Origin: a virus
Virus record (IMG/VR): IMGVR_UViG_3300035660_000001
Location: 96,140 to 160,139 of that record
Direction: 5' to 3' (one strand)
DNA length: 64,000 nt
Shown here: positions 8,901 through 18,044 of the stretch, one piece after another
Numbering within the stretch: the first letter of the stretch is position 1
How the letters are laid out: every line of letters starts with the position of its first letter
Made by a program: the position numbers and the translations under genes
Notes under the pieces: model-generated
What the model saw: the letters and a program-made list of their open reading frames with translations, nothing else
Databases searched by the model: none
Told to the model about the DNA's origin: nothing

Positions 8901-10430
8901 ATGTGGTCTGCGGAAACATCTAAAGGCTTCGAGTCCCGTAAGTGTCGTGCTCGTCTCGAAGGGTTCTGTAAAGGAACCGGCGTTGATCTCGGATGTGGTG
9001 ATGAGAAGGTCGTTCCCACAGCTATCGGAGTGGATCGTGCTGGCAAGGAAGTGAATGTCGCCGGAGACATCACTTCCCTTCCTATTTTCTCGGACGACGC
9101 CTTCGATTACGTATTCTCCTCCCACGCCCTCGAAGATCAGGTCGACACGATGGCGACCCTTCGGGAGTGGTGTCGGCTTGTGAGGCCGGGGGGCTATCTT
9201 GTTCTCTACGTTCCGCACAAGAACTTCTATCCCAATATCGGAATGCCGGGATCTAATCCGAACCACCGCTACGACTTCTTGCCGGAGGATATCCTTCGGC
9301 TTTTAGCTCTTCTGGACGGCATGGAGTTCCTTCACGTCGAATCCCACAACGAGAACGACGAGTATGCCTTTGACCTCGTAGCCCGGAAGGTCGACTTCCA
9401 GTCCGACAGGGATCGGCTGATCACGACCGTGAAGAATTTGAACTACCTGCCGGAGGATCCCGTGCTTCTGGCTCAGCTGAAGGACTTGCGGACGAAGGTC
9501 GACTCCATCCAGGTTCAGAGGCTCGGGATGCTCGGGGACATGCTCATGACCCTCCCCGCCGTGTCCCAGCTCAAGAAGAAGCACGACGTCCTCATTTACC
9601 TCACCGATCCCAAGTGGCTCCCCTTGATTGCAGACCATCCGGACATCGACGTTATCCGCTTCTCTAACCCGCCCGGGACGCCTCCCGGGGAGAAGGGCTT
9701 CGCCCAGTGGCCGGACACGGATATCTACTTCCGGTATCCCGATCGGAAGGTCCAGGACACGAAGCATCTCACGGAGTGGTTCTGTGAGCAGGCCAGGGTC
9801 CCGCCGAGCCGAGATATCTACTACCCCGTCGACCCGAACGTCTGGAAGACTATGGGGGAGATCGTCGGCAAGGTCGGCATGCCCTATATCGTCGTTCACC
9901 CTTACCCCGGCTTCACGATCAACAAGGCCTGGCCGCCCCGGCTGTGGGCCCGGCTTTGCCAGCGTCTGATGGTAGAGGGCTACAGGATCATTCAGGTCGG
10001 AGATCGTGGGGAAGAGCCCGTCCTGAAGGAGAGCTACAATTTTACTTGTGCCGCTGGGATGACGAACCTGAAGGGTCTGGCCGCCCTCATAGGCCGGGCT
10101 CAGGCGTTGATCTGCGGGGACTCCGTGACCAATCATCTCTCGCAGGCCATGAAGACCCGCGCGGTCGTGATTTTCGGAAGCACGTGCCCGAAGAGCTCCG
10201 GCTACGATCAGAATGTAAATATCTTCCAGGGCGTCAAGTGCCAGCCCTGCTATATGGAGGACAAGATTTGCAACCACAGGGCATGCCTCGACGGGGTTTC
10301 CGTTGAGCAAGTCTACGACGCCCTGATGTCGGTCCTGAAGGTGGGGAAAACTTCAAGTATAGAAGAACCCCGCATTCACAATCGGGATCAAGAGGAGGTG
10401 AAGAAAAGTGAAGATAGCGTTCGACCTTGA
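8901..10430 (+). CDS. SAM methyltransferase fused to GT9 (heptosyltransferase-like) glycosyltransferase
   Basis: A 509-residue protein. Residues about 25-160 form a class I methyltransferase (GVDLGCGDEKV, then DYVFSSHALEDQ, and LVRPGGYLVLYVPH). From about residue 205 a GT9-like glycosyltransferase begins with RLGMLGDMLMTLPAV and continues to YIVVHPYPG and the donor-site region GLAALIGRAQALICGDSVTNHLSQAM; the C-terminus has the heptosyltransferase-type CQPCYM motif. GT9 enzymes transfer heptose or related sugars. One polypeptide may therefore both methylate and glycosylate a glycan, which is inference. First gene after promoter P1, with AGGAGAAG about 13 bp before the ATG. Confidence 0.85.
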   Translation: MWSAETSKGFESRKCRARLEGFCKGTGVDLGCGDEKVVPTAIGVDRAGKEVNVAGDITSLPIFSDDAFDYVFSSHALEDQVDTMATLREWCRLVRPGGYLVLYVPHKNFYPNIGMPGSNPNHRYDFLPEDILRLLALLDGMEFLHVESHNENDEYAFDLVARKVDFQSDRDRLITTVKNLNYLPEDPVLLAQLKDLRTKVDSIQVQRLGMLGDMLMTLPAVSQLKKKHDVLIYLTDPKWLPLIADHPDIDVIRFSNPPGTPPGEKGFAQWPDTDIYFRYPDRKVQDTKHLTEWFCEQARVPPSRDIYYPVDPNVWKTMGEIVGKVGMPYIVVHPYPGFTINKAWPPRLWARLCQRLMVEGYRIIQVGDRGEEPVLKESYNFTCAAGMTNLKGLAALIGRAQALICGDSVTNHLSQAMKTRAVVIFGSTCPKSSGYDQNVNIFQGVKCQPCYMEDKICNHRACLDGVSVEQVYDALMSVLKVGKTSSIEEPRIHNRDQEEVKKSEDSVRP

Positions 10431-10716
10431 CGGGACGCTTGCGAGGGAGACCCCAGGAAAAGAGGGAGGAGAGATCGGAGAGCCTATATTCCCGAATATC
10501 GATCTGGCGATGAAGTGGATGCGGGAAGGGAACCTGGTCTTTATCTTTACCGCCCGGGGCTGGTGGGAATACGAAGTCATCCGGTCTTGGATGGAGAAGA
10601 ACGGCCTGAAGGATGCTGTCCTCGTCTGTGGGAAGCTCCACGCCGATATCTACTTTGATGATCGTGGACGACAGCTCGACGAAAACACCTTAACCGGAAT
10701 GAAGAGCCCCGCATGA
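10408..10716 (+). CDS. HAD-family phosphatase-like protein
   Basis: A 102-residue protein starting at GTG 10408 after AAGAGGAGG; it overlaps the upstream gene by 23 bases. The N-terminus MKIAFDLDGTLARE carries the HAD motif I DxDGT. Motif II is probably the T in FIFTARG, and motif IV the late IYFDDRG. The length is short for a HAD enzyme and there is no cap domain, as in KDO-8-phosphate or polynucleotide-kinase-type phosphatases and several phage HAD proteins. Sitting in a glycan cluster, it may dephosphorylate a sugar phosphate; substrate unknown. Confidence 0.8.
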   Translation: MKIAFDLDGTLARETPGKEGGEIGEPIFPNIDLAMKWMREGNLVFIFTARGWWEYEVIRSWMEKNGLKDAVLVCGKLHADIYFDDRGRQLDENTLTGMKSPA

Positions 10717-12467
10717 TCTCGGTTGTGATGCCCATTCTGAACCGGGTTTCTCTCCTCAAGAGGGGACTCCCATCGATCTACACCCAGGACTATCCTCGAG
10801 AGAATTACGAGGTCATCTTCGTCGACTACGGGTCCACGGATGGCCTCAAGGAATACCTGCAGGCCCTTTCCGGCGTTCTGAATCTCACCTACCTTCGGAT
10901 CGACGACTCGAAGGCCAAGATCCCCGTCTATCACGGTCCCACCGGGACATGCAACCCCGCTCTGGCCTGGAACGTCGGGATCCGAAGGGCCCGGGGCAAT
11001 CTGATCATGCTGACCAGCCCGGAGGTCATCCACGTTACCGAGACCTTATGGCAAGCCGATGAGGTCGGCAAGGAGGGTCGGGTCGTCCGTGCTCGGGTCG
11101 TGGACGTCCCTCCCTGGACCCAGGATTTGATCGACGAGCTCCACACCTTCAGTTCCTCGGGGATGATCAACCTCACCAGTTCCACCGAGCGACCGGACAT
11201 GGCCGGACTTTACTTCATCGGGGTCGTCCCGAAGGCCCTGCTCGAGAAGATCGGGGCGCTCGATGAGGACTACATGATGGGTCTGGCATGGGAGGATACG
11301 GACGCTGGACAGCGGATGCTGGCTACGGGAGCGGAGCTCTACCATGCCGACGATATGATCGGGCTCCACCAGTGGCATCCCCGGGTCGATCTCCGGGAAG
11401 ACCCCTACTGCCTCAAGAACCAGGTTCGCCACCTGAGAGAGTTCAAGACCGTCGCCAACGTCGGTCGGGTTTGGGGGGATCCCGACGTGATCGTGGACGA
11501 GTGGCACTGCACCCCTGTTGCGGATCGCAAACTACCCCGGTTCAACATCCTGAAGCCCGCGAAACGCCTCGTGGGATTCGTTCGGACGTATAACGAGGTC
11601 GGGCGGGACTACTTCGATCAGTTCTTCGATCAGGCCAAGACCTGGGGTCTCGATGCACTCTTCGTTCTCGACGACTGCTCCACGGATGGGACGGTAGCGG
11701 CCGTCCGGAAGCACACGAAGTATGTCTGGGTTCGAGACCATAATCACGGGAAGCACTACGAGATCCAAAATATGATGTTCCTGGTCGACCGGTGCAAAGA
11801 GGTCGGGGCCCAGTGGATGCTTTGGATGGACATCGACGAGGTCTTGACCAATCGCGCCGGGGAGATCATGAAGCGGCTGATGGAGGAAGGTGACAAGCAG
11901 GACTGGTCGTCGGTCTACTTTCCCGAATACAATCTCTGGAAGACGCCCCGCTGGCGTCGTCGGGACATGGGTTGGTCGTGTAGCACGGGTTGGGCGAGGC
12001 TGTGGAGGAACGACGGAGTTATGTTCTACGATCAGGCCGCGAACGTTGGAGCCCACCTTCAGCTGTGGCCCCGATGCCTCGACAGGAACTCGTTCCGGAC
12101 GGAGGAGGTTGCCGTCCTGCACTACGGCTACGCATCGAAGGAGAACATCGATGCCAAGTGGGAAGAGTATACGAGGCTTGATTCCCGTCGCCTCTTCCTC
12201 TACACAAGAATTCTGGACGAGACGAACCTGGTCCTGCAGGCGTTGCCGAATTCGATTTTCCCTGCGGGGCTGGAGCCGGGGCCGGAGGACGATATGTTTC
12301 CGAGATGGACGGAGAAGGATCTCGATCGCATCGCAGAGGTCATTGGGAGGTGCGGATGGACAATGAGGCCGTTGGTGGAAGCCGATTTTCTGCAGACAGT
12401 ATATCAGGAAACCCAGCAGATAAAATTGGCAGGCTTGCCCGATATTACTTTTGCGGGTACGCTTTAA
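10713..12467 (+). CDS. Tandem GT2 glycosyltransferase (two catalytic domains)
   Basis: A 584-residue protein. The N-terminal GT2 domain opens with ISVVMPILNR and has YEVIFVDYGSTDG and, near residue 190, a WEDTDAG acceptor-site motif. A second GT2 fold starts near 285 (VGFVRTYNEVGRDYF) with LFVLDDCSTDGT and WMDIDEVL, the latter a DxD-type metal site. The second half is closely similar to the separate gene at 13572-14486, so one probably arose by duplication. ATGA overlap with the HAD gene. Likely builds an oligosaccharide chain; donor sugars unknown. Confidence 0.88.
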   Translation: MISVVMPILNRVSLLKRGLPSIYTQDYPRENYEVIFVDYGSTDGLKEYLQALSGVLNLTYLRIDDSKAKIPVYHGPTGTCNPALAWNVGIRRARGNLIMLTSPEVIHVTETLWQADEVGKEGRVVRARVVDVPPWTQDLIDELHTFSSSGMINLTSSTERPDMAGLYFIGVVPKALLEKIGALDEDYMMGLAWEDTDAGQRMLATGAELYHADDMIGLHQWHPRVDLREDPYCLKNQVRHLREFKTVANVGRVWGDPDVIVDEWHCTPVADRKLPRFNILKPAKRLVGFVRTYNEVGRDYFDQFFDQAKTWGLDALFVLDDCSTDGTVAAVRKHTKYVWVRDHNHGKHYEIQNMMFLVDRCKEVGAQWMLWMDIDEVLTNRAGEIMKRLMEEGDKQDWSSVYFPEYNLWKTPRWRRRDMGWSCSTGWARLWRNDGVMFYDQAANVGAHLQLWPRCLDRNSFRTEEVAVLHYGYASKENIDAKWEEYTRLDSRRLFLYTRILDETNLVLQALPNSIFPAGLEPGPEDDMFPRWTEKDLDRIAEVIGRCGWTMRPLVEADFLQTVYQETQQIKLAGLPDITFAGTL

Positions 12468-13414
12468 GAGACTACAGCATCCAGACCGTCTGCGTGGCCG
12501 GAGAAGAAAGCGCAGAGGAGAAGCGGATACTGTCGGACATGGGATTTAAGGTGGTCGACCTAAAGGGGTCACCCCCCGATGCATTCGTTTGCCTCGATAC
12601 GTTCAATAAGACGTCCGACTGGACGAACTTTGAATATGGGAAGCAGTTAGTAGGGTGTGCCACGAAGGTTTTAATGTTTTCCGTTAAGACCGATGAGTTC
12701 GATCGGGGAGTTCTGCCCCCGGAGACAACCCTTTTCTACCAGACGTCCGAAGGATTTATTTATGATCGGGATACGCACTTCCTTCCGGCCTCCTATCTCA
12801 TAGGGCTCATAGTTAAGGAGCAGAAGGAGGGGCCTCTCCGTGTCATCCTGGGGTATCACTGGGCCCAGGCGCCCGGATGGAAGATTTTAACGCATGCCGA
12901 TCAGGATATTACGAAGCCCCTGCAGTTTCAGGCCGGGAGTGTGGAGTGCCTGTTTATGGAGCATGTCCTCGAGCATGTGGACTTCGTGGACGCCCTCAAG
13001 TTCTTCGGGGAGGCTTACCGGGTCTTGAAGCCGGGAGGCGTTCTCCGGATCGTATCCCCGGATCTCGATAAGCTAGGTTGGTTTATGCGAAGGGGTGAGA
13101 TCGAAAGTCGAGACAAGGAGTATATCAAGACGTTGGTCGATAAGTATTCTATCCCCGAGAGCCTTCAGGACCGCGACACGTTTTACGTCTTTCTGGTGAA
13201 CGAGATAGTTCGGGAGCATGGCCATAAGTTCGTTTGGACCGTCCCGCTCATTACCGATGCCCTTCGGGAGTCCGGCTTTGAGGTTGAGGTATTCGGGGTT
13301 GGGGAGGGGACCAATCCTGACTTCTGCCTTGAGCGGAAACGCCGGGGCCTGAAGGATGAGATCGGACCGCCATACGACTGCGAGAGTTTCCACGTGGAGG
13401 GGATCAAGCCGTGA
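12356..13414 (+). CDS. Class I SAM-dependent methyltransferase with N-terminal FYQT...IYDR domain
   Basis: A 352-residue protein, starting at ATG 12356 preceded by GGGAGG, inside the end of the previous gene (112-base overlap in another frame). The C-terminal half is a methyltransferase of the glycan-cluster type: SVECLFMEHVLEHVDFVDAL, then YRVLKPGGVLRIVSPD. The N-terminal half contains FYQTSEGFIYDRDTHFLP, which matches FYQTEDGLIYDRMPTKHP in the 14479-14976 gene; both also start with a similar segment ending RYYF. The shared module is not one I recognise. Probably methylates a sugar in the same pathway. Confidence 0.75.
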   Translation: MDNEAVGGSRFSADSISGNPADKIGRLARYYFCGYALRDYSIQTVCVAGEESAEEKRILSDMGFKVVDLKGSPPDAFVCLDTFNKTSDWTNFEYGKQLVGCATKVLMFSVKTDEFDRGVLPPETTLFYQTSEGFIYDRDTHFLPASYLIGLIVKEQKEGPLRVILGYHWAQAPGWKILTHADQDITKPLQFQAGSVECLFMEHVLEHVDFVDALKFFGEAYRVLKPGGVLRIVSPDLDKLGWFMRRGEIESRDKEYIKTLVDKYSIPESLQDRDTFYVFLVNEIVREHGHKFVWTVPLITDALRESGFEVEVFGVGEGTNPDFCLERKRRGLKDEIGPPYDCESFHVEGIKP

Positions 13415-13575
13415 CCCATTACTACGCATGGAAAAATAATCCCAAGAGGAGGGAACTCTATGGGCGTAAGTGTCGAATCGTAGCGAGGGGGAAAATGAAT
13501 AGCATTCTGATTGAGTTTGAGAATGGACAGCGGGAATGCGTATCACGCAATGCGGTGAGGAGAATTAAGCCATGA
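13411..13575 (+). CDS. Small basic phage protein (RGKMNSILIEFENG motif)
   Basis: A 54-residue GTG-initiated gene with GTGA overlap upstream and ATGA overlap downstream, so it fills the gap between two glycan genes exactly. Sequence features: HYYAWKNNPKRRELYGRKC, then RGKMNSILIEFENGQ and SRNAVRRI. This resembles a small phage/bacterial family with a C-R-V-x-A-R-G-x-M-N-S-x-L-V-E-F-E-D-G pattern, likely a beta-barrel nucleic-acid-binding fold. That family is of unknown function, and its presence inside the glycan operon is unexplained. Confidence 0.72.
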   Translation: MTHYYAWKNNPKRRELYGRKCRIVARGKMNSILIEFENGQRECVSRNAVRRIKP

Positions 13576-14486
13576 TGAAGATGGCCGCTATCGTTCGTGT
13601 TTACAACGAGATGATCACGGGGCATGCCCAACGGTTCTTTGCCCACTGGAAGGACTGGGGAGCGGACGAGCTCTTTGTCCTCGACGATCACTCCGACGAC
13701 GGGACAGCGGAGTATGCCCGGAAGTTCACGCCTCACGTCTGGGTGCGGGAGAACAGGTTCGGCAGGAACAGGGAGAAGGAGAATACGGTATTCCTTCTGG
13801 ACCGGGTGAACGATGTTGGAGCCGAGTATATCCTTTTCATGGACTGCGATGATATCCTTAGCCGGGGGGCCGGACAGCGTCTGCGGGAATACTGGCTTCC
13901 TATGATGGATGATCGGAACTTCAGCTCCCTGGTCTTTACGTCCTACAATCTATGGCGGAAACCCCGCTGGCGTCGGGTCGACTCGATGTGGGCATGTGAG
14001 GATCAGTTCTATCGGCTGTGGAAGAACGAGGGCCTGAAGTTCGATGTGATTGAAGAGAAACAAATGCATGCCCCCCCAGCTCCTCCGCAGGTTTTTCGGT
14101 ACTGGACGATCGTGCCTCACACGGATATCACGTTCCTGCATTACGCCTATGCCGACCTTTACGGATTAAGGAAACGCTTCCTGCACTACGCCAATCTCGA
14201 CGGGAAACGCATAGGGATGTATGCCCGGATCATCGACGAGTCCAACCTGATGTTAGAGCGGGTTCCGGATGAGCGGTTTCCGGAGGATCTCGTGCCCGGC
14301 TCTGATCAGGAGGAGTATCTCAGAACCCCAATGGACGACCTGCACCTTCTCGGCAGGTCTATGGGCCGGGCCTGTTGGAAGGACAAGCCCATTGAAGAAC
14401 GGACGGAGTGGTGGGATTGTGCCGATGTGAATAAGCGTATTCTGGAATCTAACCGACCGGGAATGAGGATTTTAGGCGATGAGTAA
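13572..14486 (+). CDS. GT2-like glycosyltransferase
   Basis: A 304-residue protein: MAAIVRVYNEMITGHAQRFF, LFVLDDHSDDGTAEYARKF, and FMDCDDIL (DxD-like) are GT2 hallmarks. The downstream YNLWRKPRWRRVDSMWACE parallels YNLWKTPRWRRRDMGWSCS in the second domain of the 10713 gene, so the two are paralogues. No membrane segment is visible, so it acts in the cytoplasm. ATGA overlap with the preceding small gene. Probably transfers one sugar of the glycan made by the cluster. Confidence 0.85.
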   Translation: MMKMAAIVRVYNEMITGHAQRFFAHWKDWGADELFVLDDHSDDGTAEYARKFTPHVWVRENRFGRNREKENTVFLLDRVNDVGAEYILFMDCDDILSRGAGQRLREYWLPMMDDRNFSSLVFTSYNLWRKPRWRRVDSMWACEDQFYRLWKNEGLKFDVIEEKQMHAPPAPPQVFRYWTIVPHTDITFLHYAYADLYGLRKRFLHYANLDGKRIGMYARIIDESNLMLERVPDERFPEDLVPGSDQEEYLRTPMDDLHLLGRSMGRACWKDKPIEERTEWWDCADVNKRILESNRPGMRILGDE

Positions 14487-14976
14487 CATTCACCTGTCCG
14501 CGATTTTCAGGAAATTAGTCCGCTACTACTTCGCCGCCGAAATTCTGGAAGAGTGTGGGGTCCAGGGTTTTGTCATGGACGTCGGGTGCGGGGATGGTCT
14601 GGGATCAGACGCTTTGGCTAAGTCAGGCTTCCACGTCGTGGGGATCGACAATTCCGTCCAGTATGCCAACGATCACTTCGGGGACTCGGGTCGATCTATC
14701 TTTTTGCCGTCCACCATCGAAGATATAAAGTTCAAGGTCGACGCTGTGGTCGCCTTCGATGCCTTCGGGAGCGACAAGTTCAAGTTCTTCCTTTTCCCCG
14801 TCCTTGCGGAGATGGCGAAGAGGGTGTTCATCTTCTCGGAGACTTATATCCCGAAGGAGACGATGATACCGGAGGGAACGAAGTTCTTCTATCAGACCGA
14901 GGATGGTTTGATCTACGACCGGATGCCGACCAAGCATCCCCCGATCAACCTTATCGGAGTGGTGATAAAGCCATGA
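14479..14976 (+). CDS. Small class I methyltransferase-like protein
   Basis: A 165-residue protein with motif I VMDVGCGDGLGSDAL and a following acidic strand end VVGIDNS. The C-terminus carries FFYQTEDGLIYDR, the module shared with the 12356 gene, where the order of modules is reversed. It is shorter than a full methyltransferase, so it may act with a partner or use the shared module to recognise the same substrate. It overlaps neighbours at both ends and sits just before the sugar-nucleotide genes. Confidence 0.7.
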   Translation: MSNIHLSAIFRKLVRYYFAAEILEECGVQGFVMDVGCGDGLGSDALAKSGFHVVGIDNSVQYANDHFGDSGRSIFLPSTIEDIKFKVDAVVAFDAFGSDKFKFFLFPVLAEMAKRVFIFSETYIPKETMIPEGTKFFYQTEDGLIYDRMPTKHPPINLIGVVIKP

Positions 14977-16043
14977 TGCGATCTAAACCGTTGGAGGGCG
15001 CCCGGGTGCTGGTGACCGGAGGGACCGGCTCTTTAGGGAAGGTGCTGGTCCGGAGGATTTTTTCCGGGGAGATTGGCCTCCCCGACGAGGTGATCATATT
15101 CTCCCGGGATGAGGCCAAGCAACACTTTATGAGGATGGAGTGGCAACGAGCGACTGGGGCGGTCACCGACGAGAGGATTTATGAGGACTTCCGGAACAAG
15201 CTAAAGTTCGTGATCGGGGATGTGCGGGACTACGACAGCGTCTTTCGGGTGTTGGAGGACGTGGACGTTGTGTTCAATGCCGCCGCTTTAAAACAAGTCC
15301 CGACCTGCGAATACTTTCCCCTCGAGGCCGTGAAGACCAACATTCTCGGGGCGGGGAACATCGTTCGTGCGGTCGAGGCGCACCCCCGAGTGAAGACGGT
15401 CGTGGGGATATCTACCGACAAGGCCGTGAAGCCCGTGAACGTCATGGGGATGACCAAAGCCATCCAGGAGCGTGTCTTTATCGAAGCGAACATTCACTGC
15501 CCGGCCTGCTTCATCGTCGTCCGTTACGGTAACGTGCTGGCTTCTCGGGGATCTGTGATTCCCCTCTTCCACGATCAGATCAAGCACGGCGGTCCTCTCA
15601 CGATCACCACGAGGGACATGACGAGGTTCCTGCTTACCCTCGACGATGCCGTGACTGCTGTTTTTACCGCTCTCAAAGAAGGGGAGCCTGGGGAGACCTA
15701 CGTGCCGATCGTTCCCTCGGCGCGAGTTATTGATATCGCCGTAGCCTTGAAGGGTGACAGGCCGATCGACGTGCAGGTTATGGGGATCAGGCCGGGCGAA
15801 AAGACTCACGAGATCCTGGTCAGCGAAGAGGAGGCTTACCGAACAGTTCGGAGGGAATGCTATTACGTTATCCTTCCGATGCTTCGGGAAATCCGGGGTG
15901 ACGGCGAGCTCAAGCATCCTCTCGAGAAGGAATACAGTTCCGATGATGCCTTCATGAAATTCGACGATGTCGAAGCGTTCTTGAGGGGGAAGGGGCTGAT
16001 GGTCGAGGACTACAAGCCCGAGTCGATGGAGTCCTTGCGATGA
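14973..16043 (+). CDS. UDP-GlcNAc 4,6-dehydratase/5-epimerase-like SDR enzyme (CapE/WbjB type)
   Basis: A 356-residue extended short-chain dehydrogenase. The NAD(P) site VTGGTGSLGKVLV is near residue 14. FSRDEAKQHFMRMEW, DVRDYDSV and FNAAALKQVPTCEYFP with ISTDKAVKPVNVMGMTK are typical of the CapE/FnlA/WbjB group, in which the catalytic Tyr is replaced by Met (here MGMTK). These enzymes convert UDP-GlcNAc to 4-keto-6-deoxy intermediates of FucNAc or QuiNAc synthesis. The next gene is the expected 2-epimerase partner; no CapF-type reductase is seen. ATGA overlaps on both sides. Confidence 0.85.
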   Translation: MMRSKPLEGARVLVTGGTGSLGKVLVRRIFSGEIGLPDEVIIFSRDEAKQHFMRMEWQRATGAVTDERIYEDFRNKLKFVIGDVRDYDSVFRVLEDVDVVFNAAALKQVPTCEYFPLEAVKTNILGAGNIVRAVEAHPRVKTVVGISTDKAVKPVNVMGMTKAIQERVFIEANIHCPACFIVVRYGNVLASRGSVIPLFHDQIKHGGPLTITTRDMTRFLLTLDDAVTAVFTALKEGEPGETYVPIVPSARVIDIAVALKGDRPIDVQVMGIRPGEKTHEILVSEEEAYRTVRRECYYVILPMLREIRGDGELKHPLEKEYSSDDAFMKFDDVEAFLRGKGLMVEDYKPESMESLR

Positions 16044-17161
16044 AGATCGCGACCCTCTTCGGGACCCGCCCGGAGATCATTCGGCTTTCTCTCGTGATTG
16101 AACGGCTTGACCTTCTCTGCGAACAGATCGTCGTCCACACCGGGCAGAACAGCGATCCCTGCCTCTCCGAGGTGTTCTTTGAGGAACTCGAAATCAAGAA
16201 CATTCTCCGGCGCCTCATGATCACGGGGGAGACCTTCGAGAATCGGGTTGCCGACATTTTCAACAAGGTTGGAGATCTCTTTCGGAAGGAGAGGCCAGAC
16301 CGGGTTCTTATTCTGGGGGATACCGACAGCGGTCTGGCGGCGATCGTGGCCAAGAGAATGGGAATTCCGGTCTACCACATGGAGGCCGGGAACAGATGCT
16401 ACGACAATCGGGTGCCGGAGGAGGTTAACCGGAGAGTGATCGACCACGCCAGCGACATCTTGATGCCCTACACCCAGCGGAGCAAGGAAAACCTTCTGCG
16501 GGAGGGGATCCCGCCAAACCGCATTTACGTTACGGGGAATCCGATCTACGAGGTCATCTGCCGTTGGGGAGAACAGATAAGGCAGTCTAACGCTTTATTT
16601 TCTGTTCAGGAACACCCCCTGCTGTCCGGGCGGTATTTTCTGGCGACCTTCCATCGGCAGGAGAACGTGGACATCCCGAACCGGCTGACGCACATCATCC
16701 AGGGGCTGTCCCTCGTGGGGGATCATTATTCGATGCCTGTGGTCGTTAGCCTGCATCCCCGGACGAAGGATAGAATAAATCAACTCATACTTCTCGATGA
16801 GATCGATCTTAGCAAGTGGGTTGCCTTCCGGGATCCCTTCGGTTTCTTCGACTTCGTGAGGCTCGAGCAGAACGCCTGCTGTATCTTGACCGACAGCGGG
16901 ACGGTCCAGGAGGAGGCTTGTATTTTCAAGGTTCCGACCGTCACGGTCCGGGATACGACCGAGAGGCCGGAGACCCTCGAGTGCGGGAGCAACATTCTCT
17001 CGGAGGCCGATCCGGAAGCCATCCTGGGGGCCGTGGAGACCGTCTTTTCTGGAACAGAGGGGGATCAGGATGGTTGGTGGAAGGTTCCCCCCGAATACGA
17101 GAACGGGTCTGTATCGAAGGCCGTAGCCAAAATCCTTTTAGGACATCACCATGATACCTGA
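16040..17161 (+). CDS. UDP-GlcNAc 2-epimerase-like enzyme (WecB/CapG type)
   Basis: A 373-residue protein opening KIATLFGTRPEIIRL, the family signature. Later come HTGQN, ILGDTDSGLAAIVAKRMGIPVYHMEAGNR with EEVNRR, and YVTGNP, all conserved in the non-hydrolysing 2-epimerase family. LTDSGTVQEEACIFKVPTVTVRDTTERPE completes the nucleotide site. Paired with the dehydratase-like enzyme upstream, it suggests synthesis of a 2-epimerised 6-deoxy amino sugar such as an L-FucNAc-type nucleotide sugar; the exact product is inferred. Confidence 0.87.
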   Translation: MKIATLFGTRPEIIRLSLVIERLDLLCEQIVVHTGQNSDPCLSEVFFEELEIKNILRRLMITGETFENRVADIFNKVGDLFRKERPDRVLILGDTDSGLAAIVAKRMGIPVYHMEAGNRCYDNRVPEEVNRRVIDHASDILMPYTQRSKENLLREGIPPNRIYVTGNPIYEVICRWGEQIRQSNALFSVQEHPLLSGRYFLATFHRQENVDIPNRLTHIIQGLSLVGDHYSMPVVVSLHPRTKDRINQLILLDEIDLSKWVAFRDPFGFFDFVRLEQNACCILTDSGTVQEEACIFKVPTVTVRDTTERPETLECGSNILSEADPEAILGAVETVFSGTEGDQDGWWKVPPEYENGSVSKAVAKILLGHHHDT

Positions 17162-18044
17162 TTATCTGATAACCGAGTTCAATCCGCTGTTTGATACCCA
17201 AGATCCCCGCTACCGGATCGAAGTCGTGGTCACCACGAAGGAGCGGTACACCAACCTGTGCATGCTCCTGTCCTCCCTGCTCGCTCAGAACTACGGGAAC
17301 TGGGATTTGACCGTCGTGGACGACAACGAAGGGGCAAGGCCGATCAGCGAGGTCTTCCCGACGTGCAACATTCTCGATCAGCTCAACCACCAGGGGCATA
17401 ACTGGCGGGTGATCTGGGGGCCGAAGTGTGGGCCCCATGCCGCCTTCTATGCGGGGTTCGTTAACCGTCGCCACGAGCTTGTGGCCAATATCGATGACGA
17501 CTTCGTGCTCTTCCCGAATTACCTTCAGTGGATGGTCGTCCCCTTTGTGCAGTGCGAGCAAATCCTGGGCCCGGGGAAGATGCTGGGAGGCGTGGGTAGT
17601 GTCTACCTCCTGCCCCGGATGACCCTCGAGAGCCAGGTTGCCCCGAGTAACTGGGCGTCCGTCACCATGTTCGGGGGGAAGATGAAGCCGATGACCCCCC
17701 TCCTGCACCAGACCCTCTCCCCGGACGTCAATCTCAAGGAGGCCGAGCACATTAACTCCTGCTTCCTCGTTTCGGGCTCCGCCGTGGACGCCTCCGGAGG
17801 GATCTGCCTCGATTATTCCCCCGCAGGCCACCGCTGGGAGAGCGATCTCACCTACCACATGTTCAAGAAGGGCTACATCCTCCTGGTCCAGCCCCGGGCG
17901 ATCGCATGGCATTATGCCTCCCTTGAGGGCGGCATCCGGGTGACGAAGGGCGTCCCTAACCCCGAGAGCTACTGGATTGCAGACCAACAGTTATTCGACC
18001 GCAGAATGTCGGAGCTCGATGGAACGAACCCCCCGGCTCTGTAA
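17151..18044 (+). CDS. GT2-like glycosyltransferase
   Basis: A 297-residue protein. VVTTKERYTNLCMLLSSLL begins a GT-A fold, WDLTVVDDNEG follows, and NIDDDFVL supplies the acidic metal-binding residues. GHRWESDLTYHMFKKGY is the expected acceptor-side W-E-x-D type motif. No transmembrane helix is seen. It overlaps the epimerase gene by 11 bases. It probably uses one of the amino sugars made by the two upstream enzymes, which is inference. Confidence 0.8.
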   Translation: MIPDYLITEFNPLFDTQDPRYRIEVVVTTKERYTNLCMLLSSLLAQNYGNWDLTVVDDNEGARPISEVFPTCNILDQLNHQGHNWRVIWGPKCGPHAAFYAGFVNRRHELVANIDDDFVLFPNYLQWMVVPFVQCEQILGPGKMLGGVGSVYLLPRMTLESQVAPSNWASVTMFGGKMKPMTPLLHQTLSPDVNLKEAEHINSCFLVSGSAVDASGGICLDYSPAGHRWESDLTYHMFKKGYILLVQPRAIAWHYASLEGGIRVTKGVPNPESYWIADQQLFDRRMSELDGTNPPAL

